DNA of 64,000 bases, taken from NCBI RefSeq assembly GCF_036669915.1, contig NC_089323.1:15429340-15493339 (forward strand), read 5' to 3'. How positions within the stretch are numbered: the first letter of the stretch is position 1; every line of letters starts with the position of its first letter. The position numbers and the translations under genes are program-made. Shown piece after piece: positions 1-12,500 of the stretch. This DNA comes from Pocillopora verrucosa (Eukaryota; Cnidaria; Anthozoa; Scleractinia; Pocilloporidae). Under the pieces are notes generated by a model. That model worked only from the letters and a program-made list of their open reading frames with translations. It did no database searches and was not told the DNA's origin.

Positions 1-275
1 TTAAGAACTGGTACCTCTCTTTGATAGATCGACGAGAAGAGGAGGTCCCGATTTGGGACTGGCTTGGGACTGAATATGTCAAAATAGACAATGAAGAGGA
101 GCACTCGTTGTGTCAGCGGTTTGCCACGGTTAAGTGGAAAGACTTTGTGTTAAATCACGCGTTGTACATCCTTGCCGCGCGACCGAATACAGGCTCAATG
201 AGGCCTTACGTTCCACAATTCAACAGTTTGAATTTGGAGTTCGATGAAGACGATGAAGATATTGAATATGATTAG
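1..275 (+). CDS. C-terminal part of an unrecognised plus-strand gene (5' truncated)
   Basis: The reading frame is open from the first bases of the window to a TAG at 273-275 and encodes about 90 residues. The sequence looks like real protein: it has several Trp (WDWLG), a mixed hydrophobic segment around LNHALYILAARP, and a strongly acidic last 13 residues ending DEDIEYD. No splice acceptor is needed inside it, so it is either the end of a last exon or of an intronless gene starting outside the window. I do not recognise the family. The next gene on this side (gene A) is convergent, with its stop at 1301, so the 1 kb between them should hold the 3' ends of both. A chance ORF is less likely given its composition but cannot be excluded. 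Confidence 0.45.
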   Translation, partial: KNWYLSLIDRREEEVPIWDWLGTEYVKIDNEEEHSLCQRFATVKWKDFVLNHALYILAARPNTGSMRPYVPQFNSLNLEFDEDDEDIEYD

Positions 276-1300
276 AAAACAATTTCCTTTAATTACAGGA
301 AAGATTGGTCCTGTCGTAAACATTTTCACTCTGTGTTCTTATTGCATGTCACGCCAATCTTGCGCATGCGTGAAAATGGTGTCCTCCTCAGAGGACATAA
401 CATGATGTATAATATGACATACTAGTCGGTTAGTTTTGCAAAATAAGATTTAGATTTAGTCGGTATGTTCTGAAGTAAAAGTTTTATTGTATGGAAAACA
501 GGTTTTCCTTTTTTCGTTTAAAGCTTCAGCTGGAGTCACTACTTTTGAAATAGGGGAAAGCATGATCTAATGAACCTCTTTTCTTAGCGTTATCTTACAT
601 CATCTTTTGTTCAGAATCTTCAATCTTCAAGTCAAGTGTTCTCTCCGAAACTGGAAGTAGTTCATTTGGGAGTTTGGATAAAAGAATTTTCCTATTTCCT
701 GGTTTCCGTTCATCTTAATGATGTATTCCCATCTTCAACCTCACTCTCAAGGCTTTCGCCAATTTTCAGGGAAAAGGCCCTTGGAGCAAGATTGTTCCCA
801 TCCTCTACCTAAGTCAGTTCGAATGGATCTAAAAGAAAGTGTTCATAGTGACCATGGTCACAAACATGAAATAATGCAATGCAACTAAGGAACTACAATG
901 ATTTATTCAAAAACGGTAACACTAACAAAAAACAACTTAACGTAGAGGGTTTTTGTCTCTTTTGACTTAACGGTAACCTCGTACCCAGATCCTATTGTGT
1001 ATCTGTAACTGAAATGAATCGCTTGGCCGTGGAAGGTCTGGGTACGCGATTACTTTTGTCTCAGTTATGTCTCGGTAAATGTCATTTTGTGGAATAAATG
1101 GCTGAGACTTGTGAAAATGTCTTAGAGTAGAGTCAGTGAACATGTCAAGGTTACCCCGAATTTGCTTTCCATGTAAAACGTATTCTTTAAAGTAGCTAAT
1201 TGTCCTCTCCCATTAAAATCATGTCCTAATTTAAATTGTTAGGAAATTTTTCTCAATTAATTTCTTTAGAGAGATAAACAGGCTAAATAAAGATTTCCAT
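276..1300. other. Intergenic stretch between two convergent 3' ends
   Basis: No convincing coding sequence is seen. It should hold the 3' UTR of the truncated plus-strand gene and of gene A. A minus-strand AATAAA (TTTATT on plus at 902-907) lies about 400 nt after the gene A stop and is a possible polyadenylation signal. Confidence 0.4.
902..907 (-). terminator. Possible polyadenylation signal of gene A
   Basis: TTTATT on plus reads AATAAA on minus, about 394 nt past the gene A stop codon. It is the first such hexamer I noticed downstream; no transcript support. Confidence 0.3.
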
Positions 1301-4300
1301 TTAGAGTTCCAGTTTCACATCATATGAACCGTCTCCGCTCTCTTTGGCCTCCTTTATAGCTTTTTCTTTCTCTTCTTTTGTTTTCTCCTCATCCTTAATT
1401 TCACTTTTCTTCTGTTCAGTTTCTTCCTTTTTCTCTTCACTGCTTTCTTCCTCGTTGCCTTGTTTCACTAGATCTCCTTTCCAATCTGTGCCAGGTTTGT
1501 ATTTAGTCTCGTCTTTTCCATAATCAATCCATCCTTTGAATGGTTCCTCAGTACCTTGCTTTCCTACGAGTGTCAACCAGAGGTTTGCCACCCACTTTGT
1601 ACCTTTTATCACGTCACAGCCGCCATGTTGTGCCAACTGGTCCAAATCACTAAGCCAACCTGCAATCAAGAAATAAATACTGGAGGAAATAAATATTGAA
1701 AAAAGCCTGTGTTTAGTTGCGTAACACCAAAAATTTTCGTTGACTTCGACGTAATTTCGATCAGTATGAAATTAAAGGGGCATAGATTTTTTGTGCGACA
1801 ATGTCACTACCTTACCCCTCCCTAGCTAGTACAGATTTCTAGTTCCAGTCTTGACCGTGAGAATTGTCACGCGACGAGAACAACATGGCTTCCAAAAGGT
1901 TGAATGTGACATAACCAAGTGCTCTAAACAGCTGTTTATCTCTGAATTATTGCGGGCATTGCTCACAAAAGGGCCTTAGTTGGAAATTTTGCCATCAGTT
2001 GTTATGAAGGTTTAAGCTTCAGTTATTATGAAGGTTTTGTTATGAAGGGTTTAGCTTCGCTTTGGAAAGCATGACGGGCCAGGAAAATTTTGTCTTTGGC
2101 GAGACACTTTACATAGTACGCTGGAAGGATTTACGAATGTCGAAATCATTTTAATGACTCAACCTACGCTCACTCAGCACCAAGGTGAGTACATAGATGG
2201 AAATATAATTTGAATAAATGGCAGAAACGTTTCCACAGCTGCGCGCTTTGATACACCTTGATATTCAGGTGTATTTAATTAGAGTTGAACTTTAAAAGGT
2301 TGTGCTCAATGTTACTCAAATGCCTGCCTTTTTAAAGGCATAAGATCAGCAGAGAAAGAGAAAATTTCGGGACTCAGAATTTTCTTGGTCGGACTTTGGC
2401 GAAGATGAAATGCGGAATGTACTTTAGTCCTAGATGTAGATAAACACGATGTCTAAGCGCTTAGCAGCCGGGCTGTTCATAACTGGGCTAAATGCCCGGA
2501 AGTGAATAATTTTTCAAAGAATTTCCACTGGAAAGTTATTTCAACCTTCTCAAGAGTATCAGGATGTTAGTGTAGAAATGTCAGGCGATTCCACAAATTA
2601 TTTTGTTTTCCAGTGGACGCATATTCCGAGCTTGTACCGTTAAGTTGTCCGATCGTCGACACCCAGGAAACATTTCTATAACATCAACTTTTTCCTTGCA
2701 TTTTATTTTCCCGCAGAATATGAAATTAACTCTTTTACTTGAGGTCTTTGATTAAGACGATTGACTGTGGAAACTACAGGTAGACTGTGAGTATGCAACT
2801 ATTCTAGAAGTCGTTTGTTTATTAGTAATGCATTTGAGCGTTAACACGGGAAGTGATTTCTCCTTTTAATACTCCATATTTCCTTGTTAATCAGCAAGGA
2901 TAATTTGGTATATATTAAGGGAACACCCCTCCCCCCTGGCTGACAAGTGCAACGGTTCAATAACTATTTTCCATAAGCGACTACCGCAAAGAGGGCCGCG
3001 CGGCAAAACCCTGACACGAGAGCCAGCGCCCAGGCTAAACAGACTGCGGTAATAAGACTTATAGGCCAGCGATAGACCAGCGGTAACTTCCTTTAACTGG
3101 AACCCTTGCAGGTGTCAAAATTCCTACAACCCATTAGCTGGATAATGCATTGATATTGCAAAGAGAAGTTATTAGTGGTAAAAATCGCTTTTCGTGAAGG
3201 GATGAAAATTGAACAACGTTCATATTACGTACCTGTGTTTTTGTCCAGCTGGTGGTTATACCACAATATTGCTTTTCCTTTCTCTGGTTTAATCACTAGG
3301 TTACTTTTATGGCAGTTTTGTGCAAGATTACATTTCCAGCCTTCTCGTCGCTCCCACGCCTAACAATTAAATGCAAGCAAGTGATAAAGCAAGATAAAAT
3401 GGTTTTGTCAACACAGTTGATAATGTAAACTAGCCACCGTAAAGAGTTTTTCAAGCGTTAGCCCATCGCCAGAGCGACTGAACATTTGTCAACATTAGAA
3501 AATCTTTACGGTGACCTATTTACATCATCAACTCAGTTGATAAAATCAAGTTCTTGTAACACTCCCCTCCGACACAGCCCTATAGTTTCTTTAGAGACCT
3601 ACCCCCTTATTTAAGTGATAAATACCTATCCAGTGCGATTGATATATAACCGAAAAGAATTGAAATAGGCGTTGGACTACTTTGTTTCGTGCACTCTTGA
3701 GCTAAGCAAGAGATGGGGGGGAGTTCAAGCTATTTCTCTCGTATGCCGCTAGTTTTCGTTAACTCTCACCGAGAGTTGACGATAGTTGACGAAGATAAAC
3801 AAGAATGAATGAAAGGTAAAGAGACTTTAAATTTCCGCACACGTTGAAGGGAGGATCGTTTCTTGCTTTCGGACAATCACAAGTTACGATGAGCACTGTA
3901 ACATCAAGTTAATTCATACTGCATGTCAGCACGCGTGAGCGAAAAGTAAGGAGAGTTTAAATTACCGCTGAGGGAAGATCCTTTCTTGTTTTGGTACTAT
4001 CACAAGCCACAAAGATTATTGTGACGTCAAGTTAAACTCCGACTGTCTACGCGTAAGTACGTCATAATTGTTTCCCAGGAAACCATGACGAGAAAGATGA
4101 CCACTCGGTACCCGACCAGCATTATTCGAAGTACATCGACAATTGCTGATTCTTACCTCCACGGAAAACGTTTCATTACCCGCCACTGGAAACGCCGTCT
4201 CTCCGCCTTCCTGAGGTTCGTTCAAGTACAGTAAGACTGTAGCAAGTCTGTAGCAAGAAGAAAAGGAAAAAATTGTATACTGTCCTCACGGTTTGTCGGT

Positions 4301-7300
4301 TTCAATGAGAAGGCTAGTTTGGATTAATGTCAGTATCTGAGCGACTACGCACCTACCCCTCCCCTAACCCAACAACAGTCAACTGATAAAAACTTAAGGT
4401 AAATATCAAAATAGGGGAGGGGTAGGTGCTCAGATCCAATTTTGTCCCGTTTTTACACACAGCTGTCTCGTATGAGGTAAACCTCACGGCGTCTTCATTT
4501 GTTAAATCTAGATGCGGTCGTACATCCTTTTGTGAGCTTTTTGTGAGCTTTTGTCCATCGAGGGCTGTCTCTCTCGGAACAAGCGCTTACCTGCATAGAC
4601 GGCAGTCGTCTTCATTCGCATAAGAGCAGCACTGTAGCTTTGGGTTCAAGTCATCTGAGTCGTGATGACAGTGATAATGGCCATGAACATCATACTTCAC
4701 CACCTGAATGTTAAAAAAAGCTTTGCGTTAAAAAGTTATGAGCGTAGAAACAGACGACTCCCGATTTCTCACCTAAGGACGTACATGAGATAATGACATG
4801 CTTCTGATAGGCATAAAACAGGTGCATTTTTCATGTAACAAAAGTGAAAATTACAAATAGCGCGTGTGCGCTGCCAAAATTTCGTCCGTCTTGACTTTCT
4901 TGGATGCGTTTTTCATGTAAATTATTGACGGTTAATATCTTTATTTTTCGTGCAATTTGGTGTAAAAAGGCAATTGCAATTTAGTTGTCTTTGAAAAAAT
5001 TTACTCGTGCTTATTAACACCAAATTGCACTCGAAATCATGTTGTTACCTTTATTTATTCCAACCATTTTAAAATCACAGATAATCTTAGCGACCTGATT
5101 GGCTCTCAGAAGTACGAGTTATACTTGACTCGCCCTTTTTTTCTGAATCTTTTCCTATATCTACTTTTCTTTTCTGAAAGCAAACTTGCTTTCGAATCAA
5201 CAATATATTGACACTGACAAAATCCTATATTCCGGGGACTGAATTGCGCGGTTTCAAATTAAAACAGATTTACTAAAGTACATGGAGATCAAACTTCGCG
5301 TGGAAATCATTTTTATGATTACAGACAAAATTGCACTTCCATCAGTTCAGTTCCCATCAGTAGTGTCAATTATGTTAGGAGTTACTTACCTGCAGAGGCT
5401 CTGTATTATTGATAAATTCCTCTGGCAGAAGACTTAAACGCGACAATCTAGCAAAGATAAAGATAAATTAGAAGGAGTCTCTACAAAGTTGAAATTTTGT
5501 TCTACGCACCGCACTTCTGATTAAAGTGTGAAAAATTAAATTCTAATTACAAATACAGACTCGTCTTAGGTATAAGAAATTATCAAATTCACTAGTGACG
5601 TAGAATCAAACGAAAATTAAAGGAGTAAAGAATTTATGGAGCGATGGAAAGTAACAGCAGAAAAACAAATGAAATGTCAAAGGTTCTTACACCGAGAGAA
5701 ACCCAACTGCATGATATTATTGTTGGGCAAAGGTTATCCGAAAACGAATTGCACCTTATCAAGAGATGATAATTTCCCATATTTTCACTTAACTTACTAC
5801 AGCCCATTACGGATTGCGAATCTTCGAACGTGGATATTTGATCCATTCGATGAATATCCCATTAAGCAAAAAACGCCTTTATCGACCGGCAGTGAAATTT
5901 ATAGTTTGGTACCATTCTCTTACCTGCCATGAAAATCCGAGAGGAGTGGATACTTTGGGTCATTGTGGAACATCCAAACCTGCCTACTGTTGCGACTGCG
6001 CAGTCGAGGTTTCGTTCTTCGCACTTTGTCGAAGTAATCTTTCATCACTGGAACAGTTACCTTCCTAAATTCTTCGAAGTCAATTTTACCTAAATATGTG
6101 AAAAAGAAAAAGGTATAAATATGAGTTTGCAAAAAAAAAAAAAACAGAGTACGTGGGTCTGCTTTTTGTTGCGCGCGTTTTGAATGAGTGTCGTGAAATC
6201 AAAACCAAAGTTATCTTAACTATTTAACTCCCAGATCAAATTTGAAATTCTCCTTACTGTCAACCATGCAATTCTTATAATGTTAGTTCAGAGAATTTAG
6301 TATTGGATCAGCTAATTATCCTCAACTTGATATTTGTCTTTATTCTCATCACGTAGCTGGTTGATATTGTAATGATATTGTAAGGAGAAATTCTGTCTTG
6401 GTCGCTCATGGGGGTTTAAGGGTTAACGTCCAACCAGAACAAAGGAAAGCATCATATGGAGCCAATGAGAATTCAAAGTGAGAGCAAGTGAACTGCCTGA
6501 GGCGCGGGAAAACACGGGTGACCAATTAGGCGCGGTTGATTTTAGTTTGAATTTGATTGGTTGAGAAATAAGCGCAAGTTTTCTGGGCCAATCTAAGGGA
6601 AAACTGTAGCAAAACCAACGGAATCCAGGACTGCCTGTGATACGCAATGTAAAATTGTCGCAAGAGAAGGGGTTTTGAGTTAAGATCTTTAAACTAGCTG
6701 AGAGAAATGTCTGATGTTGCAAAGGAAACGAACAAATTCGACTGATCCGATCAATCAGTACACAGCACCAAAGCAAGCAAAGATTTCCTGGCTGTTATCG
6801 GATTGGTCATTTTCTTTTTATAATTGACTCAGTAATCGCACCATAAAATTCAGACGCAACTATTTTCAAAAGGTTACGAATTTTGAGGCTTTTTCCAAGC
6901 AATATGTCTTGAAATACTGGACTTTTGTACCCCTGTATTCCTAATATAGCCTTACCGTTTTTATCTTTGTCCATATCAAGTTTTTCAAACCTAGGATATA
7001 AAGAAAGTATAGTTTATTTTTAATGATAACATTCCACAAATACTGTAACTTTATATAAGTTTCTTAATCCAGCGTTGAAGTGATCAAAATTGATTGCTGC
7101 CTGTCTGAGTTTTAAACGCGGACATTTTCATTGTCCCTTCAGCTGAAATAATGAACAGCAAGTTTCAATAATACCGTGAGAAACCTCGCGTATGCATTTA
7201 CTGCGCTCAACTTGTGGTTTCTGATTTTCACACCGTGAATGGAAAAGGGGAAAGAGGGGAGCAATGACTCGGAAAGAAACACGACCAAGTTTTTCTTACA

Positions 7301-9814
7301 TTTCCTGTAGGTCGTCCTCGGTAAAGTAGAGGTCTTCCTTTCCCCTAACATGCATAATCTGAAAGATGAAAAATATGTAACTCCTTTTTTTTCTTTTATT
7401 TATCGCGATAGTAAGGCTCAAACTAACAGAATGATAAAAATAACACAAAGGTTACCCTGGTAACGTCCTAGGGCATCAAAGCTAGACTAGTTTTGGGAAA
7501 GAGGACAATGTTTTATATCTTACCACTGCTAATGGAAAAGCGATTCGTCGGAAATCTTAGTACGAAATCCGGTTACTATGATCATGTAACACTTGTCTTA
7601 CTGAATAATTTAAAATAATCTTATCGTGAGTACACCTCATATTGTGGCTTACGCTGAGATGACCCCAAATCTTCATCTTGAAGCCCTCTTAGAGTTGAAG
7701 ATGATAATGTAAGCCCCAGTCTAACAGGTACTCAGGTTTTTAGAGGAATATATCACGAGCATATATTTTTAATTTAAGATAACGAATCGTTGACTGCAAA
7801 ACTGTACTGATTGAAAGTTACTAAGTTTTCATCTCTCAGCGGAAATCTAATTCTGCTGTGTACCTTTAATGGGCAGGGCCAAGGGGGTCCTTAGAAGTAT
7901 GTGCCACCCTTATGCTTTTGGACGAGGAAAAGAGGATGATATGTTATAATCAGCCATCCTGAGATTTTCCCAAAGGGAGCATAGAGCCCCATTCCGGCCG
8001 TATAATCCACTTCCGGTAAATCCTACTAACTTCCCTTACAGTCACGGTGGTGTTTAAACGTACCTCAACAGGCTCTATAAACCCGTCGTCGTTGTTATCC
8101 CAAATCTTAAAAGTTCTCTGTGATGTTTCGTCATCGATGACAGTGTCCGCCTTTGCCAAAGGACTCTTCTCCAATCCTAGGCGCTTGGCGTAACTGATTA
8201 GGTGATCACACTCAACATCCGTCAGAAAATTGGAAATCTCTGAGAGAGGCAAAGAAATGTTTCTTTTTCTTAGCTTGATGAAAGACAAACTAAAATGTAG
8301 AGGTTCGAAATGGCTACGCCAACATTTTTCGCCTGGAACGGGAGAATTTTTCGGGAGGACATCGTCTTCAGAGGTGGGGGGGGCGGACCGAGGATCAATT
8401 GTTGCTAACTGAGTTTAAAAGGGGACTATAACAAATTGACTGCTAAGGAGGGGTGAGGGTAATTATTGTAACACTAAAGAGCCTTATGTGGGGATCAGGG
8501 GGAAACATTTATTGTAAAACAATCAAAATCTTCCACTCCCGCCCCCCCTTCCCCCCCCCCCCCCCAGGAGATAATGTTCACTTCCCTATTTCACCTCAAA
8601 CTGTTAGGGTTTAAAATACTGAACTGGAATTGTACTTAAATTGTTTTTTTTTTTATATTTTTCACCAACAATTTATATTTACAATTCTTAAACAATTTTA
8701 CAATTTACTACTCTTAAACCTCTATAATGACTGGCTTCTAATTTCTCCAGACAGTATCAACCTTGAATCACATTCAAAAGTAATGAAAATAATGGAAATG
8801 ACCACCAATTTAAGAAGCTATTGTTTGCTGAACAAATTCTCCTTGTCGGCATCTTAGGAAATGTATAAAGGACGGTATGGAGAATTTATTTACTGATGTT
8901 AGCGTTCACAGGGTCTTTTTTTGCGACTGATGTTTTTCTTTTTACTGATCGTTCCAGAATTGAAGTTTGCTGTTTATCTGATTTCTTGTTTGGAAAAAAA
9001 AAATTATTCTCCTTTTAATTCATGAAAAGAAGTGAATCTCATTTCATTTCGTCAGTATGTTATTTGATTTTTGGCTGGTCAACTTACTTCCTATGACATC
9101 TAAGACTCACCAAATATCGGCGGGTTCATACTTATAGTTTTCACCTTCCTTTTGTGAAATGGAAACACCATCATTTCTTCTTCGTGGCCAACCTTGAATT
9201 TACGGGTACAAAAAAAATCTGTTTAATTTTTTTGCGCGAAGGACGTTCAAATTGGTTCTTAAAGTGTTAGGTAACCGTAAGGCCGTCGTTTTAGCAATTT
9301 AAACTAAATTGTGCCGACCAAAAAGTTGAAGTGAGCATCAGGAATGAGAATTTTTAACTTTCGGCTGTTGTCCGCGTCTGAAAAACGTTTTTAACCTTCT
9401 TAAGCTCCTTAATAGCTTAAATCAAATTCAAATGAATCACAAATGAACCCATCTTCAATGCTTGGACAAAATCAACCACTCTATTAAAATCAGATAATCC
9501 TTGTGAAAGACATACCACGCACGTGGTCGTTCAACCTTAGAAATGCTCTCCCGAGTTGTATGGAACTACAAAGCTCACTTATCTGATGTTTTGCGAAAGA
9601 TTTCGTTGGTTTTAATTAATATATCTACGCAACTAAGTAGGGTAAAGAATGATCATGTAGGAATTTTCTGATTTCAGCTTACCTTAACTGGATCGCGTAG
9701 TTTTGGAACCCATTTTGTTTTGTCGATCTCGTCTCCCGCTTCAGTGCTTTTGGTGATCCACATAAAACTTAGCAAAATTGTGCAAGAAACTGCGAAATAT
9801 GCCCTGTTTTTCAT
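1301..9814 (-). CDS. P4HTM: Gene A: transmembrane prolyl 4-hydroxylase-like protein, intact catalytic residues
   Basis: Eleven exons joined by canonical GT-AG sites give 465 aa: 9814-9683, 9192-9111, 8239-8064, 7358-7300, 6990-6956, 6089-5924, 5447-5390, 4703-4591, 4247-4157, 3359-3233, 1659-1301. Domains: hydrophobic N-terminus (about 6-21, signal peptide or anchor), EF-hand loops at D119-E130 and D157-E168 (both canonical), then the dioxygenase core. Iron ligands are H249 and D251 (in HYHCHHDS) and H358 (in QHGGC). K368 in KGTKW is the expected 2-oxoglutarate contact. The P4HTM family is ER-membrane, uses Fe(II), 2-oxoglutarate and O2, and is linked to oxygen sensing in animals; the substrate here is unknown. 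The tail (about 395-461) is Lys/Glu-rich low complexity and ends KLEL, close to a KDEL-type ER retrieval signal. Unlike its four paralogues it has an intron splitting the last catalytic exon (after NTG). Start chosen because this ATG precedes the hydrophobic stretch and the exon ends in phase with exon 2. Confidence 0.88.
1660..3232 (-). other. Last intron of gene A (absent from the paralogues)
   Basis: This phase-1 intron of 1,573 nt separates ...KNTG from WLSDL... of the catalytic core. Genes B, C, D and E read straight through this point. It contains part of a dispersed repeat (about 2925-3120) and no coding sequence that I can support. Confidence 0.7.
2925..3120. repeat. Dispersed repeat, copy 1 (related to 10760-10940)
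   Basis: Both copies share a recognisable order: CATAA...CTACCG or CTGCCG, GGGCCG, a CTAAACAGAC segment, then GCGG(T/C)AA and a CTTTCATT-like or CTTCCTTT end. A third fragment with CTAAACAGACAGGCG lies near 11240. Diverged, function unknown. Confidence 0.4.
3402..3620. repeat. MITE-like hairpin element, family 1 (TATCAACT/AGTTGATA termini)
   Basis: Inverted arms (AGTTGATAATGTAAACTAG at about 3415-3433; the mirror TACATCATCAACTCAGTTGAT at about 3522-3542) flank a GCGTTAGCCC core. A short tail follows (CTCCGACACAGCCC, TTTCTTTAGAG). Related copies occur at 23960-24160, 38060-38310, 38510-38665, 52378-52560 and 59050-59190. It lies in the intron of gene A between exons 9 and 10. Confidence 0.7.
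4315..4437. repeat. Snap-back hairpin repeat, family 2 (CACCTACCCCTCCCCTAACCC arm)
   Basis: A left arm carrying CAGTATCTGAG...CACCTACCCCTCCCC is mirrored by GGGGAGGGGTAGGTG...CTCAGAT after a spacer with AACAGTCAACTGATAA. Three more copies lie at 28510-28648, 36698-36835 and 52165-52283. Perfectly complementary arms suggest a foldback non-autonomous element. Confidence 0.75.
6228..6425. repeat. Dispersed repeat family 3 (TTAACTCCC ... GGGTTAA ends)
   Basis: Starts at TTTAACTCCCAGATC, has internal blocks (TCTCCTTACTGTC, ATTCTTATAATGTTAG, TTCTCATCAC, GTAAGGAGAAATTCTGTC) and ends in GTTTAAGGGTTAA. Fuller copies occur at 42408-42608, 50665-50880 and 58838-58995; fragments at 28285-28340 and 35680-35725. 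It sits in the intron of gene A between exons 5 and 6. Confidence 0.65.
8380..8600. repeat. Dispersed G/C-run repeat family 7 (inverse copy)
   Basis: Blocks such as GTTGCTAACTGAGTTTAAAAGGGGACTA and AAATTGACTGC occur here in the opposite orientation to copies at 22465-22650 and 26220-26465 (which carry CTGTTGGCAACGACTGAT-like and ACCATGTGA blocks). A long poly-C run follows at about 8545-8566. Confidence 0.5.
8725..8910. repeat. Dispersed repeat family 4, copy 1
   Basis: Shares ordered blocks with 19575-19765: ATGACTGGCTTCTAATTTCT, GAATCACA, ATGACCACCAA, AACAAATTCTCCTTGTC, TTAGGAAATGTATA, GTATGGAGAAT and a terminal ACTGAT(G/T)TTAG. It lies in the intron of gene A between exons 2 and 3. Confidence 0.65.
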
Positions 9815-10759
9815 GTCGACTTGAAACAACAAATCCTTTACAGGGAAGTTTGTGCTTTATGGACTATTTGTAATCTGCGTTTCCGATAGATATCCCTTTC
9901 TCAGGTCTCTGCAGGTCCCTGCACACGAACAAAGGCCAGACCACCGGTGACCGAACAAAGCGAGTTTCAACCGGTTCAGCTGCGTCGAGGAGAGGCCTGA
10001 GCGGGTTTCCTAAGAAGAAAGGTTGTTTGATGGTCGACAATATAAATTTTAGCTTCTTATCACGATAAAAATTGTATGATCATCTGTAAAAATTTGAAAT
10101 TTGTTTAGTGTTTTGGATTAGGACAAACTTAAACCGTGTACTGTCTTTATGGTATATTTTTGTCCCGTAAGCACGTGTTTTGCAAGCTAAATTCCATTAT
10201 TGGAAGCAGGTACTACAATACTGGGGGTAATTCTCGAACTCAATATTATGAAGCTTTAAAATCGTATGATTTTGGATTAAATGTGGCTCCGTAAACAGTG
10301 CGAGGTCTTGTAGTTTCAATATCTTACTTCTTCCTTAACCTAAATATAGTCTGCCATCAAGTGTAAGAACCGATTAGATGACAAATGAGGAGATTTCCGT
10401 ATTTCCTAGACTCAAAATTTCGGACAGCTGCTATTCAAATCCTCTTAGGGTTTTGAAAAGGTAAAACAGGTTCAAATCATCAAAAAAAATGAAAAAGCCA
10501 AATCCTTCTATAATTAGGTACGTGTGGAAAATTTGGACTGCAACGCCTTATTTGAATATCGGAGGAAAAGGATGGAAAAGGGGAAAAATGTAAAAAACCA
10601 TGGTTTCTTTAACAAAAAAACATTAAATGGAAATAGAAAAATGTAAAAAAAGAAACTCAACGCTTGGAAAATGCTACCTATAGTATGATGAAATCTGTGA
10701 CACCAACTGCCTGTCATATCATGGGGGAAAAGTGTCTTCTTCGCTCTCCTTCACCATAA

Positions 10760-10940
10760 GCAGGGGTTTCCATAACTTTTTTCACAAGTGGCTGCCGATA
10801 ATGTGATATACTACTGGGCCGAAGAGGGGCCGTGAGGTGAAACCCAAATACGGGAAACTGCGAGCAAGCTAAACAGACGGCGGCAAGAGGTCATATTTTA
10901 GAGGGCGGCCTGGTAACCGGCTTTCATTAAGACTTCTGCC
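10760..10940. repeat. Dispersed repeat, copy 2 (related to 2925-3120)
   Basis: Same order of blocks as the copy at 2925-3120 (CATAACTTTTTTCAC, GGGCCGAAGAGGGGCCG, GCTAAACAGACGGCGGCAA, CCGGCTTTCATTAAG). No coding potential. Confidence 0.4.
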
Positions 10941-12059
10941 TACAGGCGTAAGGACATAAACCGCGTTTGCGATCGAGGAAACTTGGAGAAAGAAAAAAAT
11001 TCATGAAAAAAGGAAGAAAATATAGAAGAAAGAATTAAAATGATTAGATAAAGGACGATGGACTGGAAGAGAAAGCAAGAAATTACCGAGAGTAAAAGAC
11101 ATTTTGGCCGAATACTGAGTATATATGCTATTTCAGAGAACTTTTTACCGGGAAAAAATAGCCAGTCAGTGACTGTTTCGTAGAATTTCGTCGCAATAAT
11201 ACAGCATATGCACTCTCTCATCTAGAGAGTCTGTTCGCAGGCTAAACAGACAGGCGAGATCGGATAGGCGGCGGTAGATCTAGACCGCCTATCGATCAGA
11301 AAACCCTGTTTATTGACACCTCTGTTTTAATTTTGAGCATTTTAGTGTACACGCATTTAAATTAATCGCTTCGTGACCACACTATATTTGTGGAACCTGT
11401 TTCGTGCGAAGTCTCCTAAGTTTTTTGGCTTCTAGAGCGGTTGTGGTTATTTTTCAGAAACGATAAAGAACTCCGCGGCAATTGAAATAACGCCAATTAA
11501 TTTTGCAATAGAGTAGCAATATCAAAGAAGAAATTTGGAAATTTGAACATTGATGAGATTATTTGTTACTGATCGTAATCAAGTGAACAAATGTATTCTT
11601 CGACAAATAATGCTGAAGAGTTTTATTAAAGTGAAAGGCTGGAAAATAAATAGGTGGAGCTCCGCTTTTGGGCTTTGCTCAGTCTATGTATTATTACATC
11701 ACAGATGACGTCAAAATGTGGTAGCCTTAATTTCAGAAGCATCCAAGTACTTTTGAGGCGTATACATTGCATTAAATAAGTTTTGTGGATAAGTTCTACT
11801 TATACTGTGTATTTAACGTCACGCAATAGGTCACAAGGTCGTGATGTAAGAATCTTGAATGGACATTTTCACGCAACTCGACCCAAGCCTCTCTCGCTTT
11901 TTTCACTCAGTTATTATTGCGCCGTTCACGATTTCTTTCCGTTTTCCTAATTGGACCTGAAACAGGTAATAAAGTTATTGGTCTGGATTACCCGTATTTA
12001 CCCTTTTTTTTTTTTCCAAGAACGCCGATAATGTTGAACCATCGACAAAACAAAATGTC

Positions 12060-12470
12060 AGGTCATCTAAATAATTAAATAAGTAATAATGATAAATAGA
12101 TAAAAAATTTACATGGCGCCAGTATCCTAATGTTCAAAGGCGCTTTACAACATCGGCAAAAAAATACAAATTTAGCCTCCTTTCAAGAAACAGCATAAGA
12201 ATGGTTACAAACGGGCTTTTCCAAACAGAAACGTTTTAAGTCTGTTTTTAAAAAACGGACACTGACGAACTGTTTTTAAAGTCATGGGGCAAAACATTCC
12301 ATAGCCCGGTTGACGGGAAAAAATTGTCCACTGACTGTCCGTTACTTCGAGCTCTGAGTGCTGTGTTTATTAAGAAGAATCTCTGTGATTGTTTGCATCT
12401 TTCAGTGACGAGCAATGATCCCTTTTCAGAGACGGTCGAGAACTCGCTGAGAGTTTTGGTTAGGTTCATT
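12060..12470 (-). mobile_element. 3' remnant of a non-LTR retrotransposon (LINE)
   Basis: On minus, 12469-12248 encodes a stretch ending STGLWNVLPHDFKNSSSVSV, which fits the conserved C-terminus of LINE reverse transcriptases (LWNxLP, Asn-Ser-Ser, then FKxxLK). After a one-base frame break the expected FLKTDLKRF follows. Further 3' lie AAAGCGCCTTTGAAC and TGGCGCCATGTAAAT, typical of CR1/L2-like LINE 3' ends, then an AT-rich tail of TTATT-like units. It is 5'-truncated and frameshifted, so dead. Family name is inferred from motifs only. Confidence 0.65.
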
Positions 12471-12492
12471 GATTATGCACGTGACGACAGCG

Positions 12493-12500
12493 TGACGTCA
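12493..12500. promoter_or_regulatory. CRE-like palindrome TGACGTCA, distal
   Basis: Exact CREB/ATF consensus, about 480 nt upstream of the ATG at 12976. It may be incidental to a repeat. Confidence 0.25.

Noticed and set aside
6423..6776. Minus-strand ORF of 117 codons
   Set aside because: Lies in an intron of gene A next to a family-3 repeat; no protein-like pattern.
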